Shown here in pieces: positions 5,869 through 13,786 of a stretch of DNA of 13,919 nt. The translations under genes were made by a program, and so were the position numbers. Origin of the DNA: an uncultured Eubacteriaceae bacterium (GTDB lineage Bacteria; Bacillota; Clostridia; Lachnospirales; CAG-274); assembly GCA_938042265.1 (NCBI GenBank), contig CALIRN010000277.1, positions 1-13,919 on the forward strand, written 5' to 3'. The notes beneath the pieces were generated by a model that saw only the letters and a list, made by a program, of their open reading frames with translations, was not told where the DNA came from and searched no databases. Each line of letters begins with the position of its first letter. Position 1 is the stretch's first letter.

Positions 5869-7376
5869 TGCACAGCCTTCTTTCTTCTTCCCATTATCAT
5901 TTTTATACACCCTTTCATTTCCTTATGGCAAAGCAATAAATTAATTAATGTACACTCAACAATACACATAACAACTACAATAATCGCCATCACAAGCCAC
6001 CAAAGCATATTGAGCTTATGTAATGAAATCCACGATGTAGATATCATCATTACAAAAACTGAGCCGCAATCCACTGCAAACCTCTTTGCAAAATATTTCA
6101 ATGAACGCTCGATTATATTATGCTTTAAATACCAAGCAAGATATATCGTTCTGTATAGCATTGCCACCAGCGTGCCAACCGCTACACCAATCAAGCCCCA
6201 ATTGAATACACTTACAACCGATACCGCAATATTGATAGCAGCTTCTATTAATGAGCTTGTTTGAGTCTGCTTAAAGTGTCCCGCAGACATAATCAAAGCC
6301 TGATACGGTAATCTGAGGCAATATATCAAATAAGCAAAGCACAGCGTTACCGCAAAGCCGGGCACAAGATAATTTACATCGGTTACACCCTTTGTATATA
6401 TGGAAACAAATGGGACAATTAATATTGCGGTTATTGTAAACACCAAGGTTGTAAAGGTGTGTATAATCCACTCTATACTGGAAAATGTATTGTTCAGCTT
6501 GTCAAGCTCCTTTTTTGCCCACATATCTCCAAGCAAGGACCTTATTCCCATTGATGCCGCATTTACAACCTCTTTAATTCCGTTGACAACCAAAAAATAA
6601 ACAGAATAAATTGAAACATTTTTCAAGCTTGATAACAGCGTTAATACAACAATATCCGTATTTGCCACCACCAAGGCTGCTATATGTTGTGCAAAGCCGT
6701 TCCACTTTTGCTTAATAGGCTCTACATCATACTTTTCCTTCCAATTGACGTTGTAATGTTTTTTTACATATATAGCCAAAAATACAGGTCTTACTACAAA
6801 CGTAAGCGATGCTGCCAGCTTGACAATGTGTATAGGACAATCCAAGGTAATAAGGATTGAGCCTAATATTGTATTGGCAATTATTGTTACAATATATGCA
6901 CATGAATTGATGTATGTACGTTGGTCAGCCGAGAGTAAAACCGAATTGGTTACACCAAAGCAATACTGTCCGAAGGAGCTTATTGATATTGCAATAACCA
7001 ATGTGCTTGTATAAAAAAAGTCAAATTGGTCCGTTATAAAAAACGGATACACAGCTGCAAGGAAAAACACATATATTCCAAGCAGCATTACAAAGCGCAT
7101 ATAAAAATTTTGTCCTGATGTCAAAACTCTACTGATTGCTTTATCATCCTTGTCAGCAAGAGGCTTAAACAAAGAAGCCTCAATTACAACTCCCATACCC
7201 GAATCAAAAATAGCGGCAAGGCTTAAAAATTGAGTAATTGACGAAACCAAGCCATTTACATCCGAGCCATAATGTGTCAAATATAGTCTGGGCAATATAA
7301 AGCCACATACAACACTGATAAATTGTTTACTTAACGATGATACTGTATTTATCATCAACTTCTTTTTTCTATTCAT
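5865..7376 (-). CDS. Polysaccharide flippase (Wzx-type, MOP superfamily)
   Basis: A 503-residue polytopic membrane protein with about 12-14 hydrophobic segments. It starts with a short basic N-terminus (MNRKKKLMINTVSSLSKQF) followed by the typical first helices VVCGFILPRLYLTHYG and GLVSSITQFLSLAAIFDSG, as in the polysaccharide synthase / MurJ-like families. It should move the undecaprenyl-linked repeat unit across the cytoplasmic membrane before polymerisation. The ATG at 7376 has AGAGG six to seven bases upstream and lies 10 bases after the fucosyltransferase-like gene. Its last codons overlap the ATP-grasp start by four bases (ATGA), indicating translational coupling. No disruption is seen. 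Confidence 0.85.
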   Translation of the reverse strand: MNRKKKLMINTVSSLSKQFISVVCGFILPRLYLTHYGSDVNGLVSSITQFLSLAAIFDSGMGVVIEASLFKPLADKDDKAISRVLTSGQNFYMRFVMLLGIYVFFLAAVYPFFITDQFDFFYTSTLVIAISISSFGQYCFGVTNSVLLSADQRTYINSCAYIVTIIANTILGSILITLDCPIHIVKLAASLTFVVRPVFLAIYVKKHYNVNWKEKYDVEPIKQKWNGFAQHIAALVVANTDIVVLTLLSSLKNVSIYSVYFLVVNGIKEVVNAASMGIRSLLGDMWAKKELDKLNNTFSSIEWIIHTFTTLVFTITAILIVPFVSIYTKGVTDVNYLVPGFAVTLCFAYLIYCLRLPYQALIMSAGHFKQTQTSSLIEAAINIAVSVVSVFNWGLIGVAVGTLVAMLYRTIYLAWYLKHNIIERSLKYFAKRFAVDCGSVFVMMISTSWISLHKLNMLWWLVMAIIVVVMCIVECTLINLLLCHKEMKGCIKMIMGRRKKAVQ

Positions 7377-7386
7377 ATTTTTCCTC

Positions 7387-8355
7387 TCAGCAAGGTATTA
7401 ACACCCATTCATCCGAAATAAGCGGATGTCTTATATCTTGATTTGCAAACCACTTATCGGGAGAAACAACAATCTTATTTTCATTACGGCACAAATACTG
7501 TGCCCACCAACTGAATGTACTGTTGGCTATTATAAAATGCTTGCAAGAATACATAAGTCTTAATTTTTCCGCAACATTATCATCACCCGTCTCGGAATAC
7601 ACCTCAGCATCACCGACAGCCTCTCTCAATACAGCCTTAGCCCATTCCACATCATCGGAAAATACAATAAAAACAGGATTTTCAACCCTTTCTTTAATTG
7701 CCGCTATAGCTTTTTTATAGTAATCTGCATCACATATATCTCTGTTTTTTAAATTAGCCTTAGAATGAACATCTATTGACCACTTTCTCAGTGACACACA
7801 AACCGAATTCGCAGAGGTTATTTTATTGTACAATTCCAAATTTTTTCTCGGAACAGCTTGTTTTGGTGTAAGCTCCTCCAGCAACACAGGCTTTATATCA
7901 TCAAACCATTTACTATCCTCAAACGCCCCCCAAATAAATTTATTTGTTGCTTTCGCAAGCTTGTAAGGCAATGTGCCCACGCCTGCATAATAATAAAACC
8001 CAAAGTCTGCAAAGGTTTTAAACATAAATTTCTGAACATCCTTTAATGCATTAAGCTTAACCTTTCTTGCCACCATAAAAACCTTACTCCACAGCTGATA
8101 ACAAAGCTTTTGCACAAGGCTTCCATATTGCATAACCTCATTTTGGGGCTCTGAAATTGTGCTATATGGTACAGTATTGAACCACCTTAAGGAATCCTCC
8201 CAATTATCACCATTATTTTTATCAGATGCTTTCTGGTTGATAAAACCTAATAGAAAGGTCATTTCCTCATTGTTATACTGCATTTGCAGCTTTCTCGCAA
8301 ATGCATAACTAAATAACTGATTTCCACATCTTCCGCCTTGCCTGATATAAAGCAC
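7387..8355 (-). CDS. GT11-type (alpha-1,2-fucosyltransferase-like) glycosyltransferase
   Basis: About 322 residues. Numbering from the upstream GTG at 8367, the N-terminal motif is GGRCGNQLFSYAFARKL (11-27). The donor-site motif, normally HxRRGDY, reads VSLRKWSID (191-199): the Arg is kept, but the His and GD are replaced. DADYYKKAI (213-221), FSDD (236-239), the CKHFII block and ANSTFSWW (281-288) complete the GT11 signature. This family adds fucose from GDP-fucose in alpha-1,2 linkage; the altered donor loop means another donor is possible. Two starts compete. GTG at 8367 overlaps the polymerase stop (GTGA) but lacks a ribosome binding site. GTG at 8355 has GAGGTGA (8364-8370) eight bases upstream and gives an N-terminus VLYIRQGG typical of the family, so I chose it. 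Confidence 0.78.
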   Translation of the reverse strand: MLYIRQGGRCGNQLFSYAFARKLQMQYNNEEMTFLLGFINQKASDKNNGDNWEDSLRWFNTVPYSTISEPQNEVMQYGSLVQKLCYQLWSKVFMVARKVKLNALKDVQKFMFKTFADFGFYYYAGVGTLPYKLAKATNKFIWGAFEDSKWFDDIKPVLLEELTPKQAVPRKNLELYNKITSANSVCVSLRKWSIDVHSKANLKNRDICDADYYKKAIAAIKERVENPVFIVFSDDVEWAKAVLREAVGDAEVYSETGDDNVAEKLRLMYSCKHFIIANSTFSWWAQYLCRNENKIVVSPDKWFANQDIRHPLISDEWVLIPC

Positions 8356-8363
8356 GTTATTAT

Positions 8364-8370
8364 TCACCTC
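8364..8370 (-). promoter_or_regulatory. Ribosome binding site that sets the GT11 start
   Basis: GAGGTGA lies eight bases before the GTG at 8355. It contains the stop codon of the upstream polymerase gene and also the rival GTG at 8367, which has no such sequence in front of it. This favours the shorter product. Confidence 0.55.
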
Positions 8371-9563
8371 AATTTAACATTTATCCTCTTCAGCTTTATT
8401 CTGTCGGATATATTATTATATATCAGATAGAGATATACAAATATAAAATAATTATTGAAATATGTACGACAAATATATCCGTTTACCAACAACACAATCA
8501 GCCATGCAAAATACACCTTATCCACATACTTCCAGTTGTTCCTGTTAAGCAAATACTTAAATACCAAGTATATATGCATACCATAAAAAACAACTATACC
8601 AACAAAACCCAAATCTACAAGTATATCCAGATAATCACAGTCAGCCACTACCGCTTTCTGTCCTAAAATAGTTCTGCAATACCATTCAACCATACCTATT
8701 CCATAACCAAAAGTAGGCTTTTTCAAAAACAGTTCCCAATGTCTTTGATTTTGGTCCAATCTGCCCATTACACTATTATCACTGCCCTCTCCTTGCAGTG
8801 AAGTTAACAAATCATGTAAACCTGTTCCAAAAATACCGTTGATTGCCAATTTATATCCAACAAAAAAAACAAGCGCTATTATCAACAATCTGATTGTTGT
8901 CTTTACAAGGTTGGTCGAGTTAAATATTCTCATACAAGCCCACATTAATAATAAATATAAGATACATTTTCTTGAACCCGATACAATGATTAAATATAAA
9001 TTAAACAATATCAAAAGCTGATACAGCATTTTTTTCTTATCGGAATAACTCATCAGCAGTATAGCCGAAACTATTGCATATACCGCTGATTGACCTATTG
9101 AATTATAATCCTGACCCTCACTGTTTGCACGCAGATTAAAAATAGCTCGTGGACCGGTTTGTACTATAAACATTATCCATCTCATCATAGGCAAAAGCAC
9201 CAACAGCAGCAAAATAAGCCTGATTTTTTTCTCTTTATTTGCAACAGCCAGAGCAATACACAAAGCACATATAACGGCATAGGCTACCGAATAAAAATCC
9301 GACACCGCATAGTCCCTGATATCAGACCAAAACACAGAGCATCCTACATAGCCCAAATAAACAAACAGCCATCCCGTATATATATTCAGCAGCTTTCGCT
9401 TCATTAAAAGAACATAAACAACTGTCATACCGAGCATCAGTATTTTTACCGCCTTTGCAACTTCACTACCATTTCCAAACAAACCAAAAGATGCAACATA
9501 GCAAATTAATAATAATACATCTATTGAAATTTTGTATCGGTTACTTAGCATATTATTATCCAT
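8364..9563 (-). CDS. Wzy-type polysaccharide polymerase / O-antigen ligase family
   Basis: A 399-residue integral membrane protein with about 10-12 hydrophobic helices and one longer extracytoplasmic loop (roughly residues 245-315). Features of the O-antigen ligase/polymerase family are visible: the short SGSRK motif after a helix (195-199), NSIGQSA around 154-160, GRLDQNQRHWELFLKKPTFGYG (about 267-288) and the CDYLDILVDLGFVG stretch (309-322), which corresponds to the family's H-x-x-x-L-x-x-x-x-x-G region with His changed. It would join lipid-linked repeats into a polymer outside the membrane. The ATG at 9563 is preceded by GGAG eight bases upstream. It sits 51 bases after the GT4 gene, and its stop overlaps the ribosome binding region of the GT11 gene. 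Confidence 0.82.
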   Translation of the reverse strand: MDNNMLSNRYKISIDVLLLICYVASFGLFGNGSEVAKAVKILMLGMTVVYVLLMKRKLLNIYTGWLFVYLGYVGCSVFWSDIRDYAVSDFYSVAYAVICALCIALAVANKEKKIRLILLLLVLLPMMRWIMFIVQTGPRAIFNLRANSEGQDYNSIGQSAVYAIVSAILLMSYSDKKKMLYQLLILFNLYLIIVSGSRKCILYLLLMWACMRIFNSTNLVKTTIRLLIIALVFFVGYKLAINGIFGTGLHDLLTSLQGEGSDNSVMGRLDQNQRHWELFLKKPTFGYGIGMVEWYCRTILGQKAVVADCDYLDILVDLGFVGIVVFYGMHIYLVFKYLLNRNNWKYVDKVYFAWLIVLLVNGYICRTYFNNYFIFVYLYLIYNNISDRIKLKRINVKLR

Positions 9564-9614
9564 AGCTTTAACTCCAATCCAAAACTAATAAACACTTAGC
9601 TGTTTACCCATTTA

Positions 9615-10670
9615 TCAAACAGTTAAATCCAGCCATTTACTGCAAATATTATCAACGGATAAGGTTTCATTAACTTCCATTGCTTTTATACTCATTTTTT
9701 TTGCGTCATCCGGATTGTCAAGCAAATACTTCATGCCATTATAGAATGCGGTTGTATCACCCTTATGTGTAAGTATACCATTCACCTTGTTTTCTATCAT
9801 CATTCTTGCACCACCGCCATCACAATCCGTACAGACAACAGGCAAACCCATCCCCATTGCTTCAAGCATTGAGTTAGATAAGCCTTCATAATCAGAAGTG
9901 GATACAAACATTTCGCAATCCGCAATTTTATTATGTATATCCATAATAAAAGGCTGAAAAAGCACTTTATTTTCAAGCCCCTTCTCCTTTGTATACTCTA
10001 TCAGACTTTCCTTTTGACTGCCATCACCATATATAGACAAAACATACTCATCATAGTCCTTTGACAGCATTTCAAACGCATCAATAAGCATTTTAAGATT
10101 CTTCTGCTTTTCAACTCTGCAAAAAGTTGTAATTTCCTTTTTCCTCTCTCCCTGATAATAAGGCAAATCTGATTTAATCGGATTAGGAATAATTACAGAC
10201 TTCTTCCGGACACACTCGGAAAAATATTCCTTTGCCTCAGGAGTCTGACAAACCAGAACATTGGTATATCTATACAAAATATCTCTTAATATTTTTGATA
10301 CTTTTCTTTTATCCAGAATATCGGGACTATTTCTTTCAGAAACAATTACTTTATTCTTTAAACCTACGGCAGCAGCTATGGTTTCCATATTGACAAAATG
10401 CTCAAAGGCTATAAGTGTAGCATTAGGATGTTTTTTTATAAATTTTCTAAGTCTTGATATTCTCTGTATTTTGCCTAAAGCACCCTTTAAATCCTTCTTA
10501 ATTATTACCTGTTTGATTTTAGGATTCATTTCATAGGTTTCGTAATTATCCAAAAACGAACAAAGTGTAACATCAACACCCTTTTCTGCAAAATAATCAG
10601 CAATTATAGCCATTACTCTGCCAGCGCCACCGTTACCTATTACATTGCTGACAAATATAACCTCTTTCAT
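9615..10670 (-). CDS. Glycosyltransferase family 4
   Basis: A 351-residue GT-B fold retaining glycosyltransferase. The N-terminal acceptor domain begins MKEVIFVSNVIGNGGAGRV (glycine-rich loop, 11-18). SERNSPD (111-117) and IPNPI (161-165) lie towards the domain boundary. The donor domain has CRVEKQKNLKMLIDAF (184-199), YGDGSQ (214-219) and the diagnostic E-x7-E motif at Glu262-Glu270 (EGLSNSMLE), which binds the nucleotide sugar. It should add one hexose-type sugar to the lipid-linked repeat unit at the inner face of the membrane. Related enzymes often transfer N-acetylgalactosamine or galactose, but the sugar cannot be read from sequence. The ATG at 10670 follows AGGAG by seven bases and lies 12 bases after the DUF1919 gene. 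Confidence 0.88.
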   Translation of the reverse strand: MKEVIFVSNVIGNGGAGRVMAIIADYFAEKGVDVTLCSFLDNYETYEMNPKIKQVIIKKDLKGALGKIQRISRLRKFIKKHPNATLIAFEHFVNMETIAAAVGLKNKVIVSERNSPDILDKRKVSKILRDILYRYTNVLVCQTPEAKEYFSECVRKKSVIIPNPIKSDLPYYQGERKKEITTFCRVEKQKNLKMLIDAFEMLSKDYDEYVLSIYGDGSQKESLIEYTKEKGLENKVLFQPFIMDIHNKIADCEMFVSTSDYEGLSNSMLEAMGMGLPVVCTDCDGGGARMMIENKVNGILTHKGDTTAFYNGMKYLLDNPDDAKKMSIKAMEVNETLSVDNICSKWLDLTV

Positions 10671-10682
10671 AATTTACTCCTG

Positions 10683-11330
10683 TTACAATTCATTCACAAG
10701 TTTATTAATATCTATACTTTTCGACTTACCAAAAGGCTCGTAAGAAGCCCTTATAAATTTATGACTTTTAGGCGCCTTTATGGTTGTAATGCCAGGCAAA
10801 TCACTATATTCCTTCACCGTAAAACATACTTTATTTCTGTAAGACAACTCTTCAAACTTTTTTAAATGTTCATACTGACATCCATTCTGGTCATTAAATT
10901 TTACAATTAATTTATCCCAGTTAATCCTCTTACATCGTCTTGTCCATTTCTCTATAACTTCTTCTTCTGTTTTATAATGTAGAAAGTGAATTTCAATATC
11001 GTCAATTCTGCCAATAGGGTAACTTCCAAATGCCGCCTTATTTTTCTGATAATCATACCACTTTGAATCTTTATAGTCGATAAATTCAATCGGCATACTG
11101 AAATATTTTTTCAAATCAGATACAAATTTTATATAATCCTCTGCCATGATAAACAAGCCTACTGTAGGGGTATTATATGGCAACCCATAGCTTTGATAAA
11201 TCAAACCGCCCCAACAATTGTTTGATATTATGGTAAAATCTTGACAATTAATTTTTTTAAGACGTTTTTTCTTTGTTAAATCTATGTAGAATGTTCTTAA
11301 TTTTAGTCTGAATCCTTCAACTGACGGCAT
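10683..11330 (-). CDS. DUF1919 exopolysaccharide-cluster protein
   Basis: A 215-residue protein recognised as DUF1919 (PF08942) by TIISNNCWGG (about residues 33-42), YGLPYNTPTVGLFI, the YPIGRIDDIEIHFLHY stretch and the basic W-x-R-R-x-x-R-I-N-W segment followed by KFNDQNGC. It has no signal peptide or membrane helix, so it should be cytoplasmic. The family is repeatedly found in exopolysaccharide clusters but its reaction is unknown; the conserved Asn-Asn-Cys-Trp-Gly-Gly and the Lys-Phe-Asn-Asp block look like ligand-binding loops. The ATG at 11330 is preceded by GGAG nine bases upstream and lies only two bases after the stop of the upstream GT4 gene, so it is translated from the same message. 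A sugar-modifying enzyme or unusual glycosyltransferase is a reasonable guess only. Confidence 0.75.
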   Translation of the reverse strand: MPSVEGFRLKLRTFYIDLTKKKRLKKINCQDFTIISNNCWGGLIYQSYGLPYNTPTVGLFIMAEDYIKFVSDLKKYFSMPIEFIDYKDSKWYDYQKNKAAFGSYPIGRIDDIEIHFLHYKTEEEVIEKWTRRCKRINWDKLIVKFNDQNGCQYEHLKKFEELSYRNKVCFTVKEYSDLPGITTIKAPKSHKFIRASYEPFGKSKSIDINKLVNEL

Positions 11331-11332
11331 AT

Positions 11333-12448
11333 TTAACGCTCCAATTCATTGTAAAATTTATAATACAGACTTTCCAAATATCTGGTGTTTTCCTTAATAT
11401 CAAATCCTGACTTCCTGATTTGCTCCAATATTTCCGTTTGATTTTTTTCTCTGTTCTCTAATTTAATTCCGTTAATATGTTCAGCCCATACCTTAGGCTC
11501 ATCTTCAATAGGCATAAAATCAACTAAATCGGTAAGCTTAACATCTCTTGTAATCTTATCGGATATTACAGAAGGCAAGCCTGCAATCTGCCATTCCACA
11601 AGAACATTAGGAAAGCCTTCAAACCTTGAAGGGAACACCATAATATCCATGGCCTGTAACAAATTAGCAACATCAGAGGTTTTGCCAAAAAATATAACCT
11701 TATCCCCAAGACCATATTCCTTAACCATATTTTCTACATCACTTTTTAAATTGCCATCACCTAAAAGCAATAATTTATAACTATCATCTAGTTTAACAAG
11801 TTCATTAAATACCTTTATCAAATACTCATGATTTTTCTGAAACCACATATTACCAACATGACCAATTACCTTATTGTTTTCAAGATTATACTTTTTTCTG
11901 TATTCCTCTCTGACCTTTGGATTAAACTTAAACTCATCAACATTTTTACCATTATTTATTACATAAAAATTATCATTATTAAAAAGCCATTTACCTGCTT
12001 CCTTTCCGCAAGCTAGCTCATGAGTATAACTTTTATTAAAAAGTGGCCTGAGCATTTTATCCAATACTTTATGGTCACACATAGTATTTCTGCTGTGGGC
12101 AATTCTTATTTTAATATTCTCTTTTTTTGCTGCATACAGCTCTAAAAAAAGTGTAGCACTGTTGCCATGAGCATGAACAATATCATAGTTTCCCTGTCTT
12201 GTAATTTTTCTAAGCTCTCTAATATACCTGACAGGCTTTTTTAATCTCATTTTTTTATTATTATAAATCAACTCATAAACATTATTGCCATTTTCTTCAA
12301 TAATACTTTTAAGCTTTGCATCTACTTTGTTAGGTACAGCAAAATCCATTTGAAATTTACTTTTATCCAAATTTTTATAATAGTTTAACAGACTCATACT
12401 AATACCGTTAAATTCCAGGCTATTAGTCATAACGGTTAAAATTCTCAT
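11333..12448 (-). CDS. Glycosyltransferase family 4 (EpsF/CapM-like)
   Basis: A 371-residue GT-B glycosyltransferase similar to EpsF-type exopolysaccharide enzymes. It has TNSLEFNGISMSLLNYY (8-24) in place of the glycine-rich loop, DIVHAHG (89-95), a HSRNT turn near 118-122, GHVGNMWFQKNHEYLI (196-211), LLLGDGNL (227-234) and the donor-binding E-x7-E at Glu277-Glu285 (EGFPNVLVE). It probably adds one of the early sugars of the repeat unit, since it comes before the other transferases in the message; that order argument is weak. The start ATG at 12448 has AGGAG nine bases upstream, with a 12-base gap from the CapA-like gene. No defects are seen. Confidence 0.88.
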   Translation of the reverse strand: MRILTVMTNSLEFNGISMSLLNYYKNLDKSKFQMDFAVPNKVDAKLKSIIEENGNNVYELIYNNKKMRLKKPVRYIRELRKITRQGNYDIVHAHGNSATLFLELYAAKKENIKIRIAHSRNTMCDHKVLDKMLRPLFNKSYTHELACGKEAGKWLFNNDNFYVINNGKNVDEFKFNPKVREEYRKKYNLENNKVIGHVGNMWFQKNHEYLIKVFNELVKLDDSYKLLLLGDGNLKSDVENMVKEYGLGDKVIFFGKTSDVANLLQAMDIMVFPSRFEGFPNVLVEWQIAGLPSVISDKITRDVKLTDLVDFMPIEDEPKVWAEHINGIKLENREKNQTEILEQIRKSGFDIKENTRYLESLYYKFYNELER

Positions 12449-12460
12449 AACATTATACTC

Positions 12461-13627
12461 CTATTTTTTCTTGCTGTTTTCAAGTTTAATATATCTTAAT
12501 ACGCTTTCGCTGTGTACCTCACATTGAATTATATTTTCTATTGAATGGAGCTGTCTTACAGTAAATAGCTTTCCAAGCCTTCTTCTAAGCAAACGTCCCT
12601 TAAATAATCTCATATCAAGAGCATTTATTATCAAACCTAATTTAGAAAGCCTAAACAAATACCTTGACCCATTACTTAATGTCAATTCATCAAATTTCTT
12701 TGATACAAAACTCGGCTCCATTATTTCCTTATGTCTGTTTTCAAAGGCATATAAAATTTCCTCTCTGTCCTTATCAACTGCCACTTCAATTTTTTCCTTA
12801 CGCTTTCTGATAGGTATAAATTCATACTTAACATTATATTCAGAATCAAATTCTAATTTTATCAACAGGCTTGTTTGTTTAACCTCATAGTTAATTTTAT
12901 CATCTCTGTCAAAAATAAAATTACCCTGACCGTAAACAATCCTTCCCCTGCCATAATCCTCATAAGTGCCAATACAATGGCTATGCTGACAAAGGACCAA
13001 ATCCGCACCCTTATCCACAATTCTTCTGCAAACCTTTTGAAGATATGGCGAAGGATAACGATAAAATTCCTTTCCGCCATGATACAAAACTATCGTAAAA
13101 TCAACCTCTTGACTTAATCCGCTTATATGGTCAAGACTATATAATGGGTCAAAAGGATTTGCTCCCCATGTATTTTCTGTTGCTAAAGAATACTCATGCT
13201 CTGTACAAGCATAAATACCTATTTTATAGTCCCCAAAGTTTAATATGTATGGCTTTGGGGCGTCATATATATTCTTGGCTGCACCAACATAATCAATATT
13301 GTTTTCATTAAGTAATTCTATAGTTCTGATTAAGCCCTGTTCATCCTGATCCAAAATATGATTATTTGACAATGTAAATAAATTTGGATTTAAGCTTTTA
13401 ATTCCCTTAATAGAATTTTCAGGTACTCTATGTATAGGACCTTCCTTTGATATTGGACTAATTTTATCGGTTATTGGTGTTTCAAGATTAAATATTCTAA
13501 AATCTGCCGCCTTTAAAATATTCAACAAATTATTATCTACAACATTATGTATTTCACCACTGACGAAATCAGTCATATTTGAAGGTGTTGGAACTAAATC
13601 ACCACCAATTAATAATACATTGCTCAT
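12461..13627 (-). CDS. CapA family protein (poly-gamma-glutamate capsule-type metallophosphoesterase fold)
   Basis: A 388-residue protein with the CapA/PGA_cap (PF09587) domain, related to calcineurin-like metallophosphoesterases. Metal-site style motifs are visible in order: GGDLVPTP (8-15), FNLETPI (46-52), SNNHILDQ (87-94), YHGGKEFYRYP (182-192), QHSH (214-217) and YGQGNFIFD (232-240), followed by a basic C-terminal region of about 100 residues. CapA proteins take part in poly-gamma-glutamate capsule synthesis or export; in polysaccharide clusters the role is unclear. Classical CapA has an N-terminal membrane anchor, but here the domain begins within ten residues of the Met and no signal peptide is seen, so a cytoplasmic enzyme is likely. 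The start is firm: AGGAGG lies six bases before the ATG. It is the first gene of the packed cluster. Confidence 0.85.
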   Translation of the reverse strand: MSNVLLIGGDLVPTPSNMTDFVSGEIHNVVDNNLLNILKAADFRIFNLETPITDKISPISKEGPIHRVPENSIKGIKSLNPNLFTLSNNHILDQDEQGLIRTIELLNENNIDYVGAAKNIYDAPKPYILNFGDYKIGIYACTEHEYSLATENTWGANPFDPLYSLDHISGLSQEVDFTIVLYHGGKEFYRYPSPYLQKVCRRIVDKGADLVLCQHSHCIGTYEDYGRGRIVYGQGNFIFDRDDKINYEVKQTSLLIKLEFDSEYNVKYEFIPIRKRKEKIEVAVDKDREEILYAFENRHKEIMEPSFVSKKFDELTLSNGSRYLFRLSKLGLIINALDMRLFKGRLLRRRLGKLFTVRQLHSIENIIQCEVHSESVLRYIKLENSKKK

Positions 13628-13786
13628 ATTATCCTCCTATAACAAAACTATCTGTCCGAAAACTTTGCTCAATCAATAAGCCGTAAATCAAAACTTTTTA
13701 GTGTTATAGTTTTAAATCACGCACTATCTTCTCCTAATTTTCAAAAAAATTATTATCCAACCATAAGCTTCATCTAATCTCCAACC
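13628..13786 (-). other. Gap between aminotransferase and CapA-like gene
   Basis: These 159 AT-rich bases hold the CapA-like gene's AGGAGG site (13634-13639), two direct copies of TCCAACC (13756-13762 and 13780-13786, plus strand) and a run of seven T on the minus strand near 13743-13749. I could find no convincing sigma-A promoter or terminator hairpin. The cluster may be read through from the aminotransferase or use a promoter I cannot recognise. Confidence 0.4.

Noticed and set aside
5675..7014. Plus-strand ORFs opposite the flippase and ATP-grasp genes (e.g. 5851-6264)
   Set aside because: They are antisense to well supported genes and read as low-complexity Ile/Thr/His-rich sequence typical of shadow frames.
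12862..13117. Two ORFs of 72 and 80 codons within the CapA-like gene
   Set aside because: Other-frame shadows; the CapA motifs in the main frame run straight through them.
13680..13740. Sigma-A promoter for the CapA-led cluster (TATAAC near 13703-13708)
   Set aside because: No acceptable -35 box at 16-18 bases; reported only as an undefined region.
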